Shown here in pieces: positions 1-10,600 of a DNA stretch of 19,982 nucleotides (positions are counted from its first letter, which is position 1; each line of letters opens with the position of its first letter). The translations under genes were made by a program, and so were the position numbers. This DNA is from Brachionus koreanus (lineage: Eukaryota; Rotifera; Eurotatoria; Ploima; Brachionidae), in the NCBI GenBank assembly GCA_016987375.1, contig PJRA01000498.1, positions 765,405-785,386 of the forward strand, in the 5' to 3' direction. The notes beneath the pieces are model-generated. The model had not been told where the DNA came from. It searched no databases and saw only the letters and a list, made by a program, of their open reading frames with translations.

Positions 1-395
1 TGCACAATAGATGGATATCGTTTAACATGGTATGCTAAAATTGAAAACATTTTTCTGCATTTAATTTTTCATTTAAAAAACTTCTTAGAAATTTGTAAAA
101 AAATTATATTTGAGCATGATCATAAAATTTTGATCATAAACTTCAATATGCCAAATGATCAAACTTTTTTTATCAATAATTTCTTTTATTAAAAAATTAA
201 AAATTGAATTTGAATGATTAATTATCAATTTTTAAAAATATTTCAACACAAAGCTAGATAGAAAAATTTCTATCAAAAAACATTGACAAATTTTATAAAT
301 TGATAACTAGCTTGTTTTATTTATATTTGTTTCAAGGATTTGTATATATAGGCGTACATTTTTTTAACGCACAAACAAAACATGTTTTTTTTTAC

Positions 396-439
396 CTTCT
401 AGGCGTTAACTGAAATAAATAAATATATAAAAAAATTAT
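396..439 (+). repeat. Dispersed repeat, retrotransposon 3'-tail-like, copy 1
   Basis: A block containing AGGCGTTAACTG followed by AATAAATAAATA and an A-rich run. The same block recurs at 11741-11785 with only a few differences before the tails diverge. A unique segment ending in a short tandem TAAA-type run is typical of the 3' end of non-LTR retrotransposons or SINEs. No reverse transcriptase coding is present, so the family assignment is inference. Confidence 0.45.
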
Positions 440-1119
440 CGCAGATCTTTCTAACGAACTTAAATGTGTGCTAACGAGATAAAAAATATTTAAGAAAAAA
501 TTTTAACGCATATTTAAATGTAAACTCAGTAAAAAAAATCAAAAATAAATTTTGTGTTTAATTATTTATTAAAATAAAATAAAAAGAATTGGTATCAGAC
601 GACACGAGTTTTTTTTTAAAATAAATCTTTTAAAATGGTTTTTTTGTTTTGGTATAATTTCTTTTAACAGAATAGCTTTTAGCTACTTTAGTCCTTAAAT
701 TCATTTTTTTTTGAATTTTATTTAATTTTTTTTTTCAATTGTGTTTTAGAATAAAATTTAAAAAAAAATTGTGCGATAGAATTTTTGGAATGTGCGTTAA
801 AAATTTTTTAATTTGCCTTTGTTTAAAACTGATGCAGTTTATTCTTATTATTTTCAAAAGTTAAGTTATCTAAAGTTAAAGTTATTTAATCATATTAAGT
901 GCCGATTTGATTTGTAGATTATAAAAAAAGACCATAAAAAGTCAATTTTCAAATTTTTTTTTTAATTTTATAGGTAGTTTTAATAGTATAGGATAAGATG
1001 GCGGATGGTCAGACGGCTAATTTATAAGGAAGAATATGCGTTAAATTATAGCATTTTTTTAATGTTCAAATTTACTATTTTTATGTAAAATTTTCCAGAA
1101 TCCATGTATCAAATCGGTA

Positions 1120-1332
1120 TTATTACAATATTCTTCTTGTATATTTTTTTTATGTTAGGCTCACGGTTCTTGCATACTAGTTTTTTGTTTTAGATATTTT
1201 TGTACAGCTAATCGGACAATCTTTTAGAAAATTAGGGTCGTACCAAGTGTGTCTTCGGGTCTAGAGTGCCACTAGTATGCATGAACCGTGAGCCTAAAAT
1301 AAAAAAAATATACAAGAAGAATATTTTAATAA
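1120..1332. repeat. Long inverted repeat (hairpin/MITE-like), 62-bp arms and 89-nt loop
   Basis: The arms 1120-1181 and 1271-1332 are reverse complements at 59 of 62 positions. Their inner parts share the GC-richer core AGGCTCACGGTTC and end in GCATACTAGT. The 89-nt loop (1182-1270) shows no coding. This architecture fits a non-autonomous foldback element or MITE, or a DNA segment able to form a strong cruciform or RNA hairpin. No clear target-site duplication was found, so mobility is inferred only from the structure. Confidence 0.75.
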
Positions 1333-1812
1333 GTGTGTGAAATTTCAGCTCTGTCCGTATATCTTTTCATATCTAAATCCAAGTTTGAAAATTTTGCAAA
1401 ACATCATAACTCACCCGTTATATAAAAGTAAAAAATTAAAAATAAGATAAAATAGAATTAGAATGAAATAAAGGTAAAAATGGTTTGTTGAAATTGAAAG
1501 AAAAAAAAAAAAAAAAGGTTGCCAATGAAAAGAAGACTTACTTTTCATTTCTGATAAACGAATTCAATTTCTAGATACTTACTTAATACTTACCAAGTAT
1601 TAAATATTGTTTATCAAGTTTTAATTATTAAAAACTATTTTGACTTTTGCTTTATTGAAATATTTTCGAAAAAATTTCAACTAATTTTATCTCTAAAATT
1701 CTAATTTAATTAAAAGATCTTAATTTTTTTTTATTTTAATTTTTTAAATGATTCAATATAAATAATATGATTTGATTTGAAGACAAAAAATATTTGTTAA
1801 TTTATTTTTAAG

Positions 1813-4800
1813 AATACAAGTGGTACTGCTGTAAAACAAGAAAAATCAGACAAAATAATTGCCAACGAAGAAAACTGTGATAGTTTGATAACAAAATATG
1901 ACGATGATTTACGAAACGGCTCATTCAGCTACAAAGTGATCGATGATAACTTCATCAAAAAAGCCAACTCTTTAAATAATGTAGAAGCTTATTATCCTCA
2001 TTTGCTTCTTCCGAATTCCAACGAAATTATTTGCATTGATGATTTATCAACTCATGACACCATTAGCTCAATTAGCTGGAAGTACAGTACTAAAAGATCC
2101 ATCACATGCCTTAAAATTCTTCCATTGCCTTTCATTGGCAGTCAAGAGCTCAAATCCAGTGACAAGTTCAAATTCTATATGGAATATTTGAATGAATCAT
2201 CGAAAAAATTTGATCTTATAAAAGAATTTGATATACAAGAAGGCACTCAGACAACTGTTATTCACACCAACTTGGATAATTTTTTGCTTACAGATTTAAT
2301 TTGGGCAAAAGTATGGCGCATTCGGCTCTCAAACGAAGCTAAAAAATTCATATACGCCTCAAGTCTGCTGGCTTCGACCCGAGTCGACTCTATAGAACTG
2401 ACTGCAGAGCACACTAAAATTGATGTAGATATCAAAGTATCAAATATTGAGCTAAAAATTAATAGTTTAAGCAATAAATATGGCATGATAGATTTAGCTA
2501 TGCTGAATGTAGCTGATCTGTATGCAAGACTATCACTATTAGATAGAGAAAAATCAAAAGTTAGTTCATTTAATTTAATAAGTCAAATTAGTGCTGATTA
2601 TTGTGAGTACCAATTTGGAACTTGTAGGCCCATAGTTGATCCATTTAGACTTAAAATATGTGCAAGACACACTGATGCTATTTCGGTCGAGTCCTTCATT
2701 GATACTGTTAATATTCTAATTAGTCAATCAAGCCTGAATGCCTTGAAATCAATTCAGAATGAATTTATTCACAAGCATGATGAGTTTTTTCACTATTTTT
2801 TCATTTTCAACGACACAAATTTGGATCTTAGTATCAAGCAATTTGATACAGAAGAAACATGTCTTGTGTCTAGTGGTCACAGCTTGCCATATTTTTGGCG
2901 AACTCATAAAAAATTACCATTGATGCAACTCTATGTGCCAAAATACAAGAAATACTCGCCAAAGTTTGCTCTTGATAATCAAGTAGATAAAAGTGTAATA
3001 CAAGAAGTTAAAATTCAAATAAACAAAGATCAATATTTAAGTTTTTTGATAAATTTAAATAGTCAAATGTGTCAAAAAAGACACAAAAAATGTATTCTAA
3101 TTCAATCGAAATTTTTCGTATGCAATTATTTGAATTTTAAATTAAATCAAATTAGCATGACATATGGCAGTCAAAACAAAGAATTAAGTCTAAATGAATT
3201 AAACGAGTATTCAAGATCCAAGACCAGTTTGGCAATGGTCGAGTCTAGTGCTGGTTTGCAAATAAATTCATTGAAAATAGTGCATAAAAATGTGAAAACA
3301 AGCTTGGAAGAGCTTAAAAATGGTCTATTGTGGCATGATGATGCACTTGGTATCAAATATTGGGTAAATATCTACCTAAACGAACAATTAAGTCAAATAT
3401 CTCTTATTCTATCACCTATTTACATAGTTTGCTCCTATTTGCCTTTTAATTTAGCTTTTAATTTTAACAAAGAAAAAAAAATTCTCAAATCAAATTCATC
3501 TAGTGTGCTACACTGCAGCAATAACAAAAATAATGAGCTAAATATTGAAATAGTTGATTCTCTTTGCTCTTTGGATCAGCCTGATGGGCATTTTTATAGT
3601 TCAAATTCAAGTTGGTTCAATGAAAAAATAGAACTATTAGAACCTAAAAATTTAGATGCAAATTTATGTAATTTTGAAGAAAAAAAATTGATGATTCATG
3701 ACCCGTTTAAATACAATTTTACCAATGTGTTAAATAGAGATAAAAATGATGTGGTAACAGTTAAAGTGATCAAGGAAGCAAATGACTCGGTTAATTTGCA
3801 AAAAAGTGTGGCTAATATTCAAAAAGTAGAACTTTTAAAAAGTAACTTTGTGATTAGTAGTGAAAAATTTTGGCCTTTGTCGAACACACAACGTGTAGAC
3901 ATACGTCCCGAGTGTTTGCTAGTTAACAACACTGAATTTGACATTCGAGTCACCGAACATGAATCAAATTTAATCTATGACATTGAGAAGCTAAATGGCC
4001 AAGTGTGTCTCAGTTACCCGGCTAATACAAAGCGTATTAAATTCACTGTATGCTTGGAAGAGTATTCTTTGCATAGTGTGGAGCATATCGATTTGGAAAA
4101 ACAACTAGTTGAGTATGAGTCAGATTGGGTTGAGGTAAAAGACGAGCCAGTTTCGCCGTTTTACCGCCAAAGATTGGCCAAAAATGTTCTCTACATGAAC
4201 AAGTGTTGGATTGATTTAATACTAAGACCTATTGGAGCATCCAAACCAAGATATGACTCTATCTATTTTGTTCTCAGCAATGAGGATAGAAATTTTCTAA
4301 ACAAAAATTTGAATGAAATAAATGCAGAAAATTTGGATGGACAAGAATTTGCTTTGTTAACTCAACAAACTTATCGTCTTCTAAAGCTAGAGGCAAAATT
4401 TGTTCTAAAAAATAGGCTTTGTGTAGATGTTGACATTTTGCTTTCAAACAGCTTCAGTCCACTAAATGCTAGTTTAATGCGTAGCCATGTGACTGTGGAA
4501 AAAAACACTGCTAAATCGAAAAATGACATTAACATGTCATTTATTTTGGATAGAAAAAATATGTACATAAACAGTAGTGATGTATCAGATGATGGTTTTT
4601 TAGACCAAGTCAATTTTTTGTTTTTTGATAATTTTGAACAATCTAAATGTGTCACATTGACTTGTAATGAAAAACCACTAAAACAAATGTGCAATCAAAA
4701 TGAAAATTTATTGATCAGTAGACAATGTGTTACTTTAAAGCATAACAATGATAAGTATATGAGTGTGATTGTAACACAAAGATTGCTAGTCGGTCAAAAT

Positions 4801-7170
4801 GGTCAGCTTGTGATTGTGATAAAACCCGACCCGGAACCGCTAGTAACACTAGTGAATAAATTGAACAGAACTGTATATGTATGGCCTAGATTGAGCACTA
4901 ATTTTATTTTAGAAAATTATTTGAAAAATTGTTGTCAAAAGTCAATGTTTGCCAATTTCATGGTCTATTTGCACAAAATTCCAAGCGGAGGTGTACTCAA
5001 GTACAATTATGATTTTGTTGGCACCGATCATTTTCCCATAGATAATTTAAACGAACAAATAGTGTTCATGTTTTGTGATGACAAATTTAGTTTGAGTCAA
5101 ATTTTGTGCAAAATTTATGCAGACAAATTAGCAGTCACTTTGAATGAAGAGAAATTTTTTTATTTAAAAAAAGACACCAAAACCAGAATTTTGACAAACG
5201 ATGAAAATTTAGTAGAATTTTGCCAACATGAAGAGATTGAAAATTTTGTTTTCAATTTAAACATGGATCGAGTAACTTTGGCACTAAATGATGACTTTGC
5301 GTCAAATTTAAATCAAATTGAAGTATTACGCTTGAGTGTTGACAAACTGCAAGTTGAAATGGATCAAAATTTTGAAATTAGAATAAATTTATCTCATTTG
5401 CAATTAGACAATCAAATGTATGATAATGAAAAGTATGATTTTCCAGTTATTTTCATACAAAGACAAGTGAATAGCTTTAAATCGAGTTTAATAGATTTTA
5501 ATTCAGTGTGTTCATTGGGAAAAAAAAATTTTTACCCCATAATGGAACCATTTTTAAATGTTAATTTAACTTTGAATAAAACTAGCTTTAGTTTGGAAAA
5601 ATTGGAAATAAATTTAGAAAATTTTGACATTTATTTAGAAGATTCGTTGATAACTTATTTGATTAGATTAGTGTTTGATTATGTTGAATTAATTGATAAT
5701 GATGATGATGGTGATGGAAAAAAAAATTCTGAAATCGATCTCGATTTAATATCGAGTCCGATATTTAGATTGAAATATTTTAAAGTGAGTCAAATTGATT
5801 GTTTGATTACATTGCAAACCACAACTAGAGTTTATCTAGCCACACACAAGACACCAGTTGTTTTTGACCAATTTCAAATAATCGGTCATCCCGAATCGCT
5901 TCAATCGTTGCCTCAATTGGTAAACAAATTAACCAGCCACTATTTGACTTCGTTGATTTTCCGGGCCGGATGGGTGATCGGCTCATTGGACTTGATCGGT
6001 TCTCCGACTGCATTTGTGCAGCAAGTGAGCAGTGGAGTGCTGGATTTTTTGATAATGCCATATAGAGAGATGCGGCGCAATGGTCCGCGCGGCCTGCTTC
6101 AAGGATTCACTCAGGGTTCAGTGTCGCTGGTCCGAAACCTAAGCGCCGGCACGATCACTTCAATGACTTCATTTGCCTCATTCATATCGCGTAATATGGA
6201 CATATTGTCATTTGACCCGCAGCATCTGGCCCGTCAGGACTCGCTGCGCCATCAGCACTCTGACTCGATCAGCTCGGGCTTCTTGCAAGTCTCGTCGAGC
6301 TTTTTGATTTCGATTATGGGCGCCATCGGAGGTCTTGCCGAACAGCCTATTCAGTCCGTGCACAATTCGGACAATATCCTTAAGGGACTGAGCAAGGGAA
6401 TTATCGGTTTGGTTACAAAGCCTGTGGGAGCTGTGGCCGAGCTGGTCAATCAAACTGGACAGGGCTTGCTTAAAATAACTGGAATTAATCGAGTGCCTCT
6501 TGGCGAGTTGCGTCTCTATAAGAAACCATTGAATAAGGAATTTTCAAAATTTTCCATATCGAGCACCAAATTTACCAACAAGCTTTTGGACTCGAGCAAA
6601 TCGGTCGACAGAATTAACACAATAATTGAGTGCGTTTACACTAACAAAAGTCAGCTTAGCTTATCGCCTTGCTATTTGGCCCTTGGTGATCAAATATTGT
6701 ACATGATGGACAAGCATGAGGACATGCTTTTGCGGGCCTTTTACATAAGCGAAATAGATCTAAGGCTTAGCAGAGAAACGGACAATGAAACCGAACTGTG
6801 TGTAGTCTTAAATTGCCAAAAAATAGAGGATTTTGTAAATGAAAATGACAGACTGTACGAGAACAACCTGAGTCGTTTGATGGACTTTGTGTTACAGAGT
6901 GACAAGCAAAAGCTAGATAACACAGTGGTTTGTTCGTGTGGTAAAAAACTCAAGTCGATGTGCAGAGAACCAGATCCTAGTGCCAGACACTTGAGACAAG
7001 AGTCAGATGTGGCCAAAATTCACAAATTAAAAGATAATTCAATAAATAGTATTAATGATGATAGACAAAAAAAATTTTATTTTTATATAGATCCGCGTTT
7101 ATCCGAAAATTTTATTAATATTTTTAATTCACTAAAGCGCAAATGTTCAAACAAAGGCTTTTCCTATTAG
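1813..7170 (+). CDS. VPS13B: VPS13B-like protein, 3'-terminal coding exon (partial; C-terminal 1785 residues)
   Basis: VPS13 proteins are rod-like bridges that move lipids between membranes. VPS13B (COH1) acts at the Golgi and endosomes. The frame is open from a T-rich AAG acceptor at 1811-1812, and an in-frame TAA lies just upstream, so this is an internal exon start and not the gene start. Numbering residues from 1813, six VAB-type repeats (hydrophobic strand then Asn) have their key position at about 333 (FNDTN), 438 (CNYLN), 541 (CSYLP, Ser instead of Asn), 705 (VNNTEF), 867 (KNRLCV) and 1015 (VNKLNR). VAB domains bind adaptor proteins. From about 1370 comes the best-conserved part, including FRAGWVIGSLDLIGSP, KGIIGLVTKPVGAVAELV and, at the very end, FYFYIDPRLSENF to NKGF. 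These match the VPS13B C-terminus rather than VPS13A, C or D. The chorein N-terminal domain and roughly half of a usual ~4000-residue protein lie outside the window. The conserved segment near 5900-6500 is clearly GC-richer than the rest of the exon. Confidence 0.93.
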   Translation, partial: NTSGTAVKQEKSDKIIANEENCDSLITKYDDDLRNGSFSYKVIDDNFIKKANSLNNVEAYYPHLLLPNSNEIICIDDLSTHDTISSISWKYSTKRSITCLKILPLPFIGSQELKSSDKFKFYMEYLNESSKKFDLIKEFDIQEGTQTTVIHTNLDNFLLTDLIWAKVWRIRLSNEAKKFIYASSLLASTRVDSIELTAEHTKIDVDIKVSNIELKINSLSNKYGMIDLAMLNVADLYARLSLLDREKSKVSSFNLISQISADYCEYQFGTCRPIVDPFRLKICARHTDAISVESFIDTVNILISQSSLNALKSIQNEFIHKHDEFFHYFFIFNDTNLDLSIKQFDTEETCLVSSGHSLPYFWRTHKKLPLMQLYVPKYKKYSPKFALDNQVDKSVIQEVKIQINKDQYLSFLINLNSQMCQKRHKKCILIQSKFFVCNYLNFKLNQISMTYGSQNKELSLNELNEYSRSKTSLAMVESSAGLQINSLKIVHKNVKTSLEELKNGLLWHDDALGIKYWVNIYLNEQLSQISLILSPIYIVCSYLPFNLAFNFNKEKKILKSNSSSVLHCSNNKNNELNIEIVDSLCSLDQPDGHFYSSNSSWFNEKIELLEPKNLDANLCNFEEKKLMIHDPFKYNFTNVLNRDKNDVVTVKVIKEANDSVNLQKSVANIQKVELLKSNFVISSEKFWPLSNTQRVDIRPECLLVNNTEFDIRVTEHESNLIYDIEKLNGQVCLSYPANTKRIKFTVCLEEYSLHSVEHIDLEKQLVEYESDWVEVKDEPVSPFYRQRLAKNVLYMNKCWIDLILRPIGASKPRYDSIYFVLSNEDRNFLNKNLNEINAENLDGQEFALLTQQTYRLLKLEAKFVLKNRLCVDVDILLSNSFSPLNASLMRSHVTVEKNTAKSKNDINMSFILDRKNMYINSSDVSDDGFLDQVNFLFFDNFEQSKCVTLTCNEKPLKQMCNQNENLLISRQCVTLKHNNDKYMSVIVTQRLLVGQNGQLVIVIKPDPEPLVTLVNKLNRTVYVWPRLSTNFILENYLKNCCQKSMFANFMVYLHKIPSGGVLKYNYDFVGTDHFPIDNLNEQIVFMFCDDKFSLSQILCKIYADKLAVTLNEEKFFYLKKDTKTRILTNDENLVEFCQHEEIENFVFNLNMDRVTLALNDDFASNLNQIEVLRLSVDKLQVEMDQNFEIRINLSHLQLDNQMYDNEKYDFPVIFIQRQVNSFKSSLIDFNSVCSLGKKNFYPIMEPFLNVNLTLNKTSFSLEKLEINLENFDIYLEDSLITYLIRLVFDYVELIDNDDDGDGKKNSEIDLDLISSPIFRLKYFKVSQIDCLITLQTTTRVYLATHKTPVVFDQFQIIGHPESLQSLPQLVNKLTSHYLTSLIFRAGWVIGSLDLIGSPTAFVQQVSSGVLDFLIMPYREMRRNGPRGLLQGFTQGSVSLVRNLSAGTITSMTSFASFISRNMDILSFDPQHLARQDSLRHQHSDSISSGFLQVSSSFLISIMGAIGGLAEQPIQSVHNSDNILKGLSKGIIGLVTKPVGAVAELVNQTGQGLLKITGINRVPLGELRLYKKPLNKEFSKFSISSTKFTNKLLDSSKSVDRINTIIECVYTNKSQLSLSPCYLALGDQILYMMDKHEDMLLRAFYISEIDLRLSRETDNETELCVVLNCQKIEDFVNENDRLYENNLSRLMDFVLQSDKQKLDNTVVCSCGKKLKSMCREPDPSARHLRQESDVAKIHKLKDNSINSINDDRQKKFYFYIDPRLSENFINIFNSLKRKCSNKGFSY

Positions 7171-7341
7171 TTATTAAATTTCGTTTTTAAAATTAATTTA
7201 AATCTATAAAAAAAATAGTTAGAAATAAAAATTTTTATTTAGATATAATTTTTTTTAATTTAAATAAAGATCGGTATTTTAGCTGATTTACATGATTTTT
7301 GAGAAAATTTTTACATAATTTTTTGTTTCTGTTGAAGAATT
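7171..7341 (+). promoter_or_regulatory. VPS13B-VPS33A intercistronic spacer with poly(A) signals and acceptor-like site
   Basis: Only 171 bp separate the VPS13B stop from the VPS33A ATG. AATAAA hexamers at 7224-7229 and 7263-7268 are candidate poly(A) signals for VPS13B. A T-rich run ending in GTTGAAG puts an AG at 7336-7337, 4 nt before the VPS33A ATG at 7342. It could be a spliced-leader trans-splice acceptor or the end of a 5'UTR intron. No TATA-type promoter stands out against the AT-rich background. Confidence 0.45.
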
Positions 7342-7670
7342 ATGACCACAACATCGTCTCATTTGTCAAGTGATCGTGTTAACCTACTCGATTTGAAAGA
7401 ATGGTTAAGACGTGAATTTCTGAGTTTTTTTGAAGATTGTCCCGGCAAAAAACTTATTGTTTGGGACAAACAGTTGACTCAGCCATTAGGCTTGATTGCT
7501 GATTATAGAGTTCTAAAAGAGCGCGGTGTTGACAAAATGATGGACCTAAGAGAGCTTAGAGATACTCGTATCTTGAAAAAAAAAGACTTGTCTGATATTT
7601 CTCATATTTTTTTTATTGTAAAGCCCAAATTGGAATTGATGAGTTTAATTGCACATAATGTACTTAGTGT
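7342..7670 (+). CDS. VPS33A: VPS33A exon 1
   Basis: It encodes the N-terminal domain up to LELMSLIAHNVLSV. The open frame runs on into the intron, but similarity stops at NVLS. The donor GTACGT at 7671 gives phase 2, which matches the exon 2 acceptor. An alternative GT two bases upstream does not keep the frame. Confidence 0.88.
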
Positions 7671-10600
7671 GTACGTATTAATTTTTTTTCTATTTTAAAT
7701 ATTTTAAATATATTGTTTCCTAATTATTTAACTGATATGAATTTTGTCAAATCTTTTAAAAGTCCAAATTTAAATTTTTTCTAAAATATTTATCATGTTA
7801 GATATTTAAATATTTATTCAAGTTGTTCTTTACTCGAGTCATTATTAACTAGAATTTATATAAAAAATTTGTTGATGATTAAAATTAATTTAGAGCTGAT
7901 AAAGAAAAAATAGAAATAATATGGGACCTAATCTAAAGTATATATGCTAAGATCATTCAGTTTAAAGTCATGATTCGAACAATAACCAAAAACTCGCAGT
8001 TATTACCATCTAAAAAATTTTAGAAAATAACAAAATAATTTTTAGCTGTTTAGATAATGAAAATTCTAAAATTAAATGTCTGATCATGAAATTACTTTTT
8101 TATTGTGTTTATTAGTGAAATTAATGGCACTTTAGAAGTTAAAATTTAGGACGATGAGTCAAAAAATTTTGCGATTTGTTTTTAAAATTTTTTAAATTTA
8201 GGTATCAAAATTCTTTTTTTTTGTTAAATTAAATTTTAAAAAATTACTGCAAAAAAGTGCAATAAAATGGGAAAAATCTTTTGACAGCTAAAAATAAGAT
8301 TATCACTGCCAAAATATAGATTTTCACAAAAAATAAATCCCGGTCAAAATTACTCAAATTTTTTTTTAAATAAAAAAAAATACATCACAAAAAATTTTTC
8401 TCATTGCACATAAAAAAATCAAGACTAAATATTATCGTTTTAACTCTTTTTGAACTTTTTGGGTTCTCTTGAACATTTTCTTCAACAACTCTGCAACTTT
8501 ACGAGGCCGTCCTTGCTTTCTTTTTTCTTGAATATTGGGTTCACCGTTATCAATTAATGCATCTTCAGATCCGGATTGATACCATATTTGATCTAGGATA
8601 ATGAATTATGTGTTTATTCAAACATAATTGATTTAATTCCTCAAAATTTTCGGGAATAGATTCAACTTCGAAAGATAGACTTTTTGGCATTTTTTATTTA
8701 CAATTTAAATTTTCAAACAAATGAGTAACCTATTATTGAATCCATATAATTCAAAATTTTGATGAACGAGAGATTCTATTTGGAATTTCCATATTTTATT
8801 TTAATTTAAGTTTCGGAAACTTAAAGTAAAATTCAAAGTTGCATCAATTATGCTAAGTCATCAGAATTTTACCATACTGTTCTTAATAATGTACATTTAA
8901 TATGAATGTTGCACCATGTTTCATTTACAGAATTTGATTTTGATATTTAAAAAAAAAAGTTATCAGAATTTTTGACATTTTTTTTATTTTGTACTAAATT
9001 TAACAGTCTTGTTCTTTAAATATATGTTTTAATTCATCAAATTATTTCTAAAAATGACCATAAATGGAATCTTTTTAAATAATTTTAATTTTGGCTGTGA
9101 ACAATCCAAATTTAAATTGTATTGAAAATTAAACTGCAGTTGTTTCGATAAAGAGACTTATCAAACAACTATTTTGATATTTTTATATTATTTAACTAAA
9201 GGCTACTATTACTATTAATTGCAATAATGATACAAATTATTTATGACAAATAATAAAGTTTTAAAATTTTCTTTTTCATTTTATTTTAAAAAATTCAATA
9301 AAATTTAGTGAGTTATGTTCAGATATTATTGGTATCAGTTTTGGATTGGAATAGGGTTCGTTGCGCAGATTCAGTATTCAACTCAGTTTTTTTGTGTACT
9401 TAGTCAAGACTTGAGAGTAATTTACCAAATTGGTGACTGACTGAGGCTTTTGAACAAAATGTTTTGTAATTATATTCTTTAAAAAAGAACAAAAAAATAA
9501 TTAATTTAAAAGTTATTTTTCAGAGCTGATACTATTTGGTTTAATATTTAGAATTTATTTCAGCTAATTTTTTTCTATTTAAGTGAGAATGAATTAAAAA
9601 ATGAGATTAAAGAATTTCACATATTATTCGTTCCACGTATGACTCATTTGTGTGAAAAAAAGCTTACAGACCTTGGCGTGTACGGTTCTTTTAAAAAAAA
9701 TCTAAAAGAAATATTCTTGGACTTGATTCCACTTGACAACGATTTACTATCAATGGAAAATCCACAGCTTTACAAAGTAAAACAACTAAAGCAAATAAAA
9801 AAAATATTTTTTTTTTCTTTTCAAAGGATTTATTTTTGCAGAATGATCCAACTTATCTTTACAACATTGCCAAATCACTCATGACCATTCAGTCTTTGTA
9901 TGGCATCATACCAAATATTTACGGCAAAGGAAAATATTCTCGCATGATAGCAGACCAAATTTTGAGGATGAGACGCGAAATGACCCATAATCAGGAACCA
10001 CAAATTACACCCAAAATAGACAATCTTATTTTAATTGACAGAAATATTGACTTGATAACACCGATGATGATTCAACTAACCTATGAGGGTCTCATTGATG
10101 AAAATTTTGGCATTAAGTACAGTAAGTTGAAAAACAATGAAAATTTTTCCAAATTTAATTTCCGTTTTTGTAAAGCTCAACTGGAAATTCCGCAGGAAAA
10201 GATTAAAAAACCCAATCAAGATGACAAATTAAATGTAGTTGAAATGAAAAAATCAATAGTTATTCTAAATTCAAGTGACAGTTTATTTGCTGAGATACGA
10301 GATCGCAATTTCAATGCAATCAATCCAGTTTTGAGTCGCACTGCCAAGGAACTTCAACAAACCAATGAAGTTAATTAGACTTTCTTATTTAATATGTTTT
10401 AAAATTTTGACAATAAAAAGGAAAAAAATCGTTTACAAAGTGTCAGTCAATTGAGAATGTTTGTTGAAAAAACACTTAAAACATATCAAGTCAAAAAAAC
10501 TTCTTTAGAAAATCGTAAATAATAATTTATTGATGAGAATGTAATTTCAAGCTATTTTTAAGATATGACCATTGCTGAAATAATAAAAGAGCTGACTATG

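Larger units (their letters stand above)
1..1812. other. Non-coding AT-rich region upstream of the visible VPS13B exon (probable intron)
   Basis: No open reading frame or recognisable protein stretch was found on either strand. The end at 1800-1812 is T-rich and finishes in AAG, which fits a 3' splice site, so the region is most simply the last part of a VPS13B intron. It contains long A and T runs (for example 16 A at 1501-1516), a retroposon-tail-like repeat at 396-439 and a large inverted repeat at 1120-1332. A small GC-richer spot at about 998-1020 encodes nothing convincing. Confidence 0.6.
7671..9583 (+). other. VPS33A intron 1 (1913 nt)
   Basis: A long AT-rich intron ending in a pyrimidine run and TTTAAG before exon 2. 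It holds a minus-strand coding-like remnant at 8432-8690 and a short palindrome at 8805-8825. The rest is low-complexity A/T sequence with nothing else recognisable. Confidence 0.8.

Noticed and set aside
998..1027. Short frame ATGGCGGATGGTCAGACGGC
   Set aside because: It gives only nine residues before a stop and no adjoining exon-like sequence, although it is a GC-richer spot.
2262..7016. Several minus-strand frames of 60-107 codons across the VPS13B exon
   Set aside because: They are antisense shadows of the conserved VPS13B coding frame, with no domain features or splice context of their own.
7961..7990. Possible tRNA B-box-like GATTCGAAC
   Set aside because: No A-box, acceptor stem or cloverleaf could be built around it.
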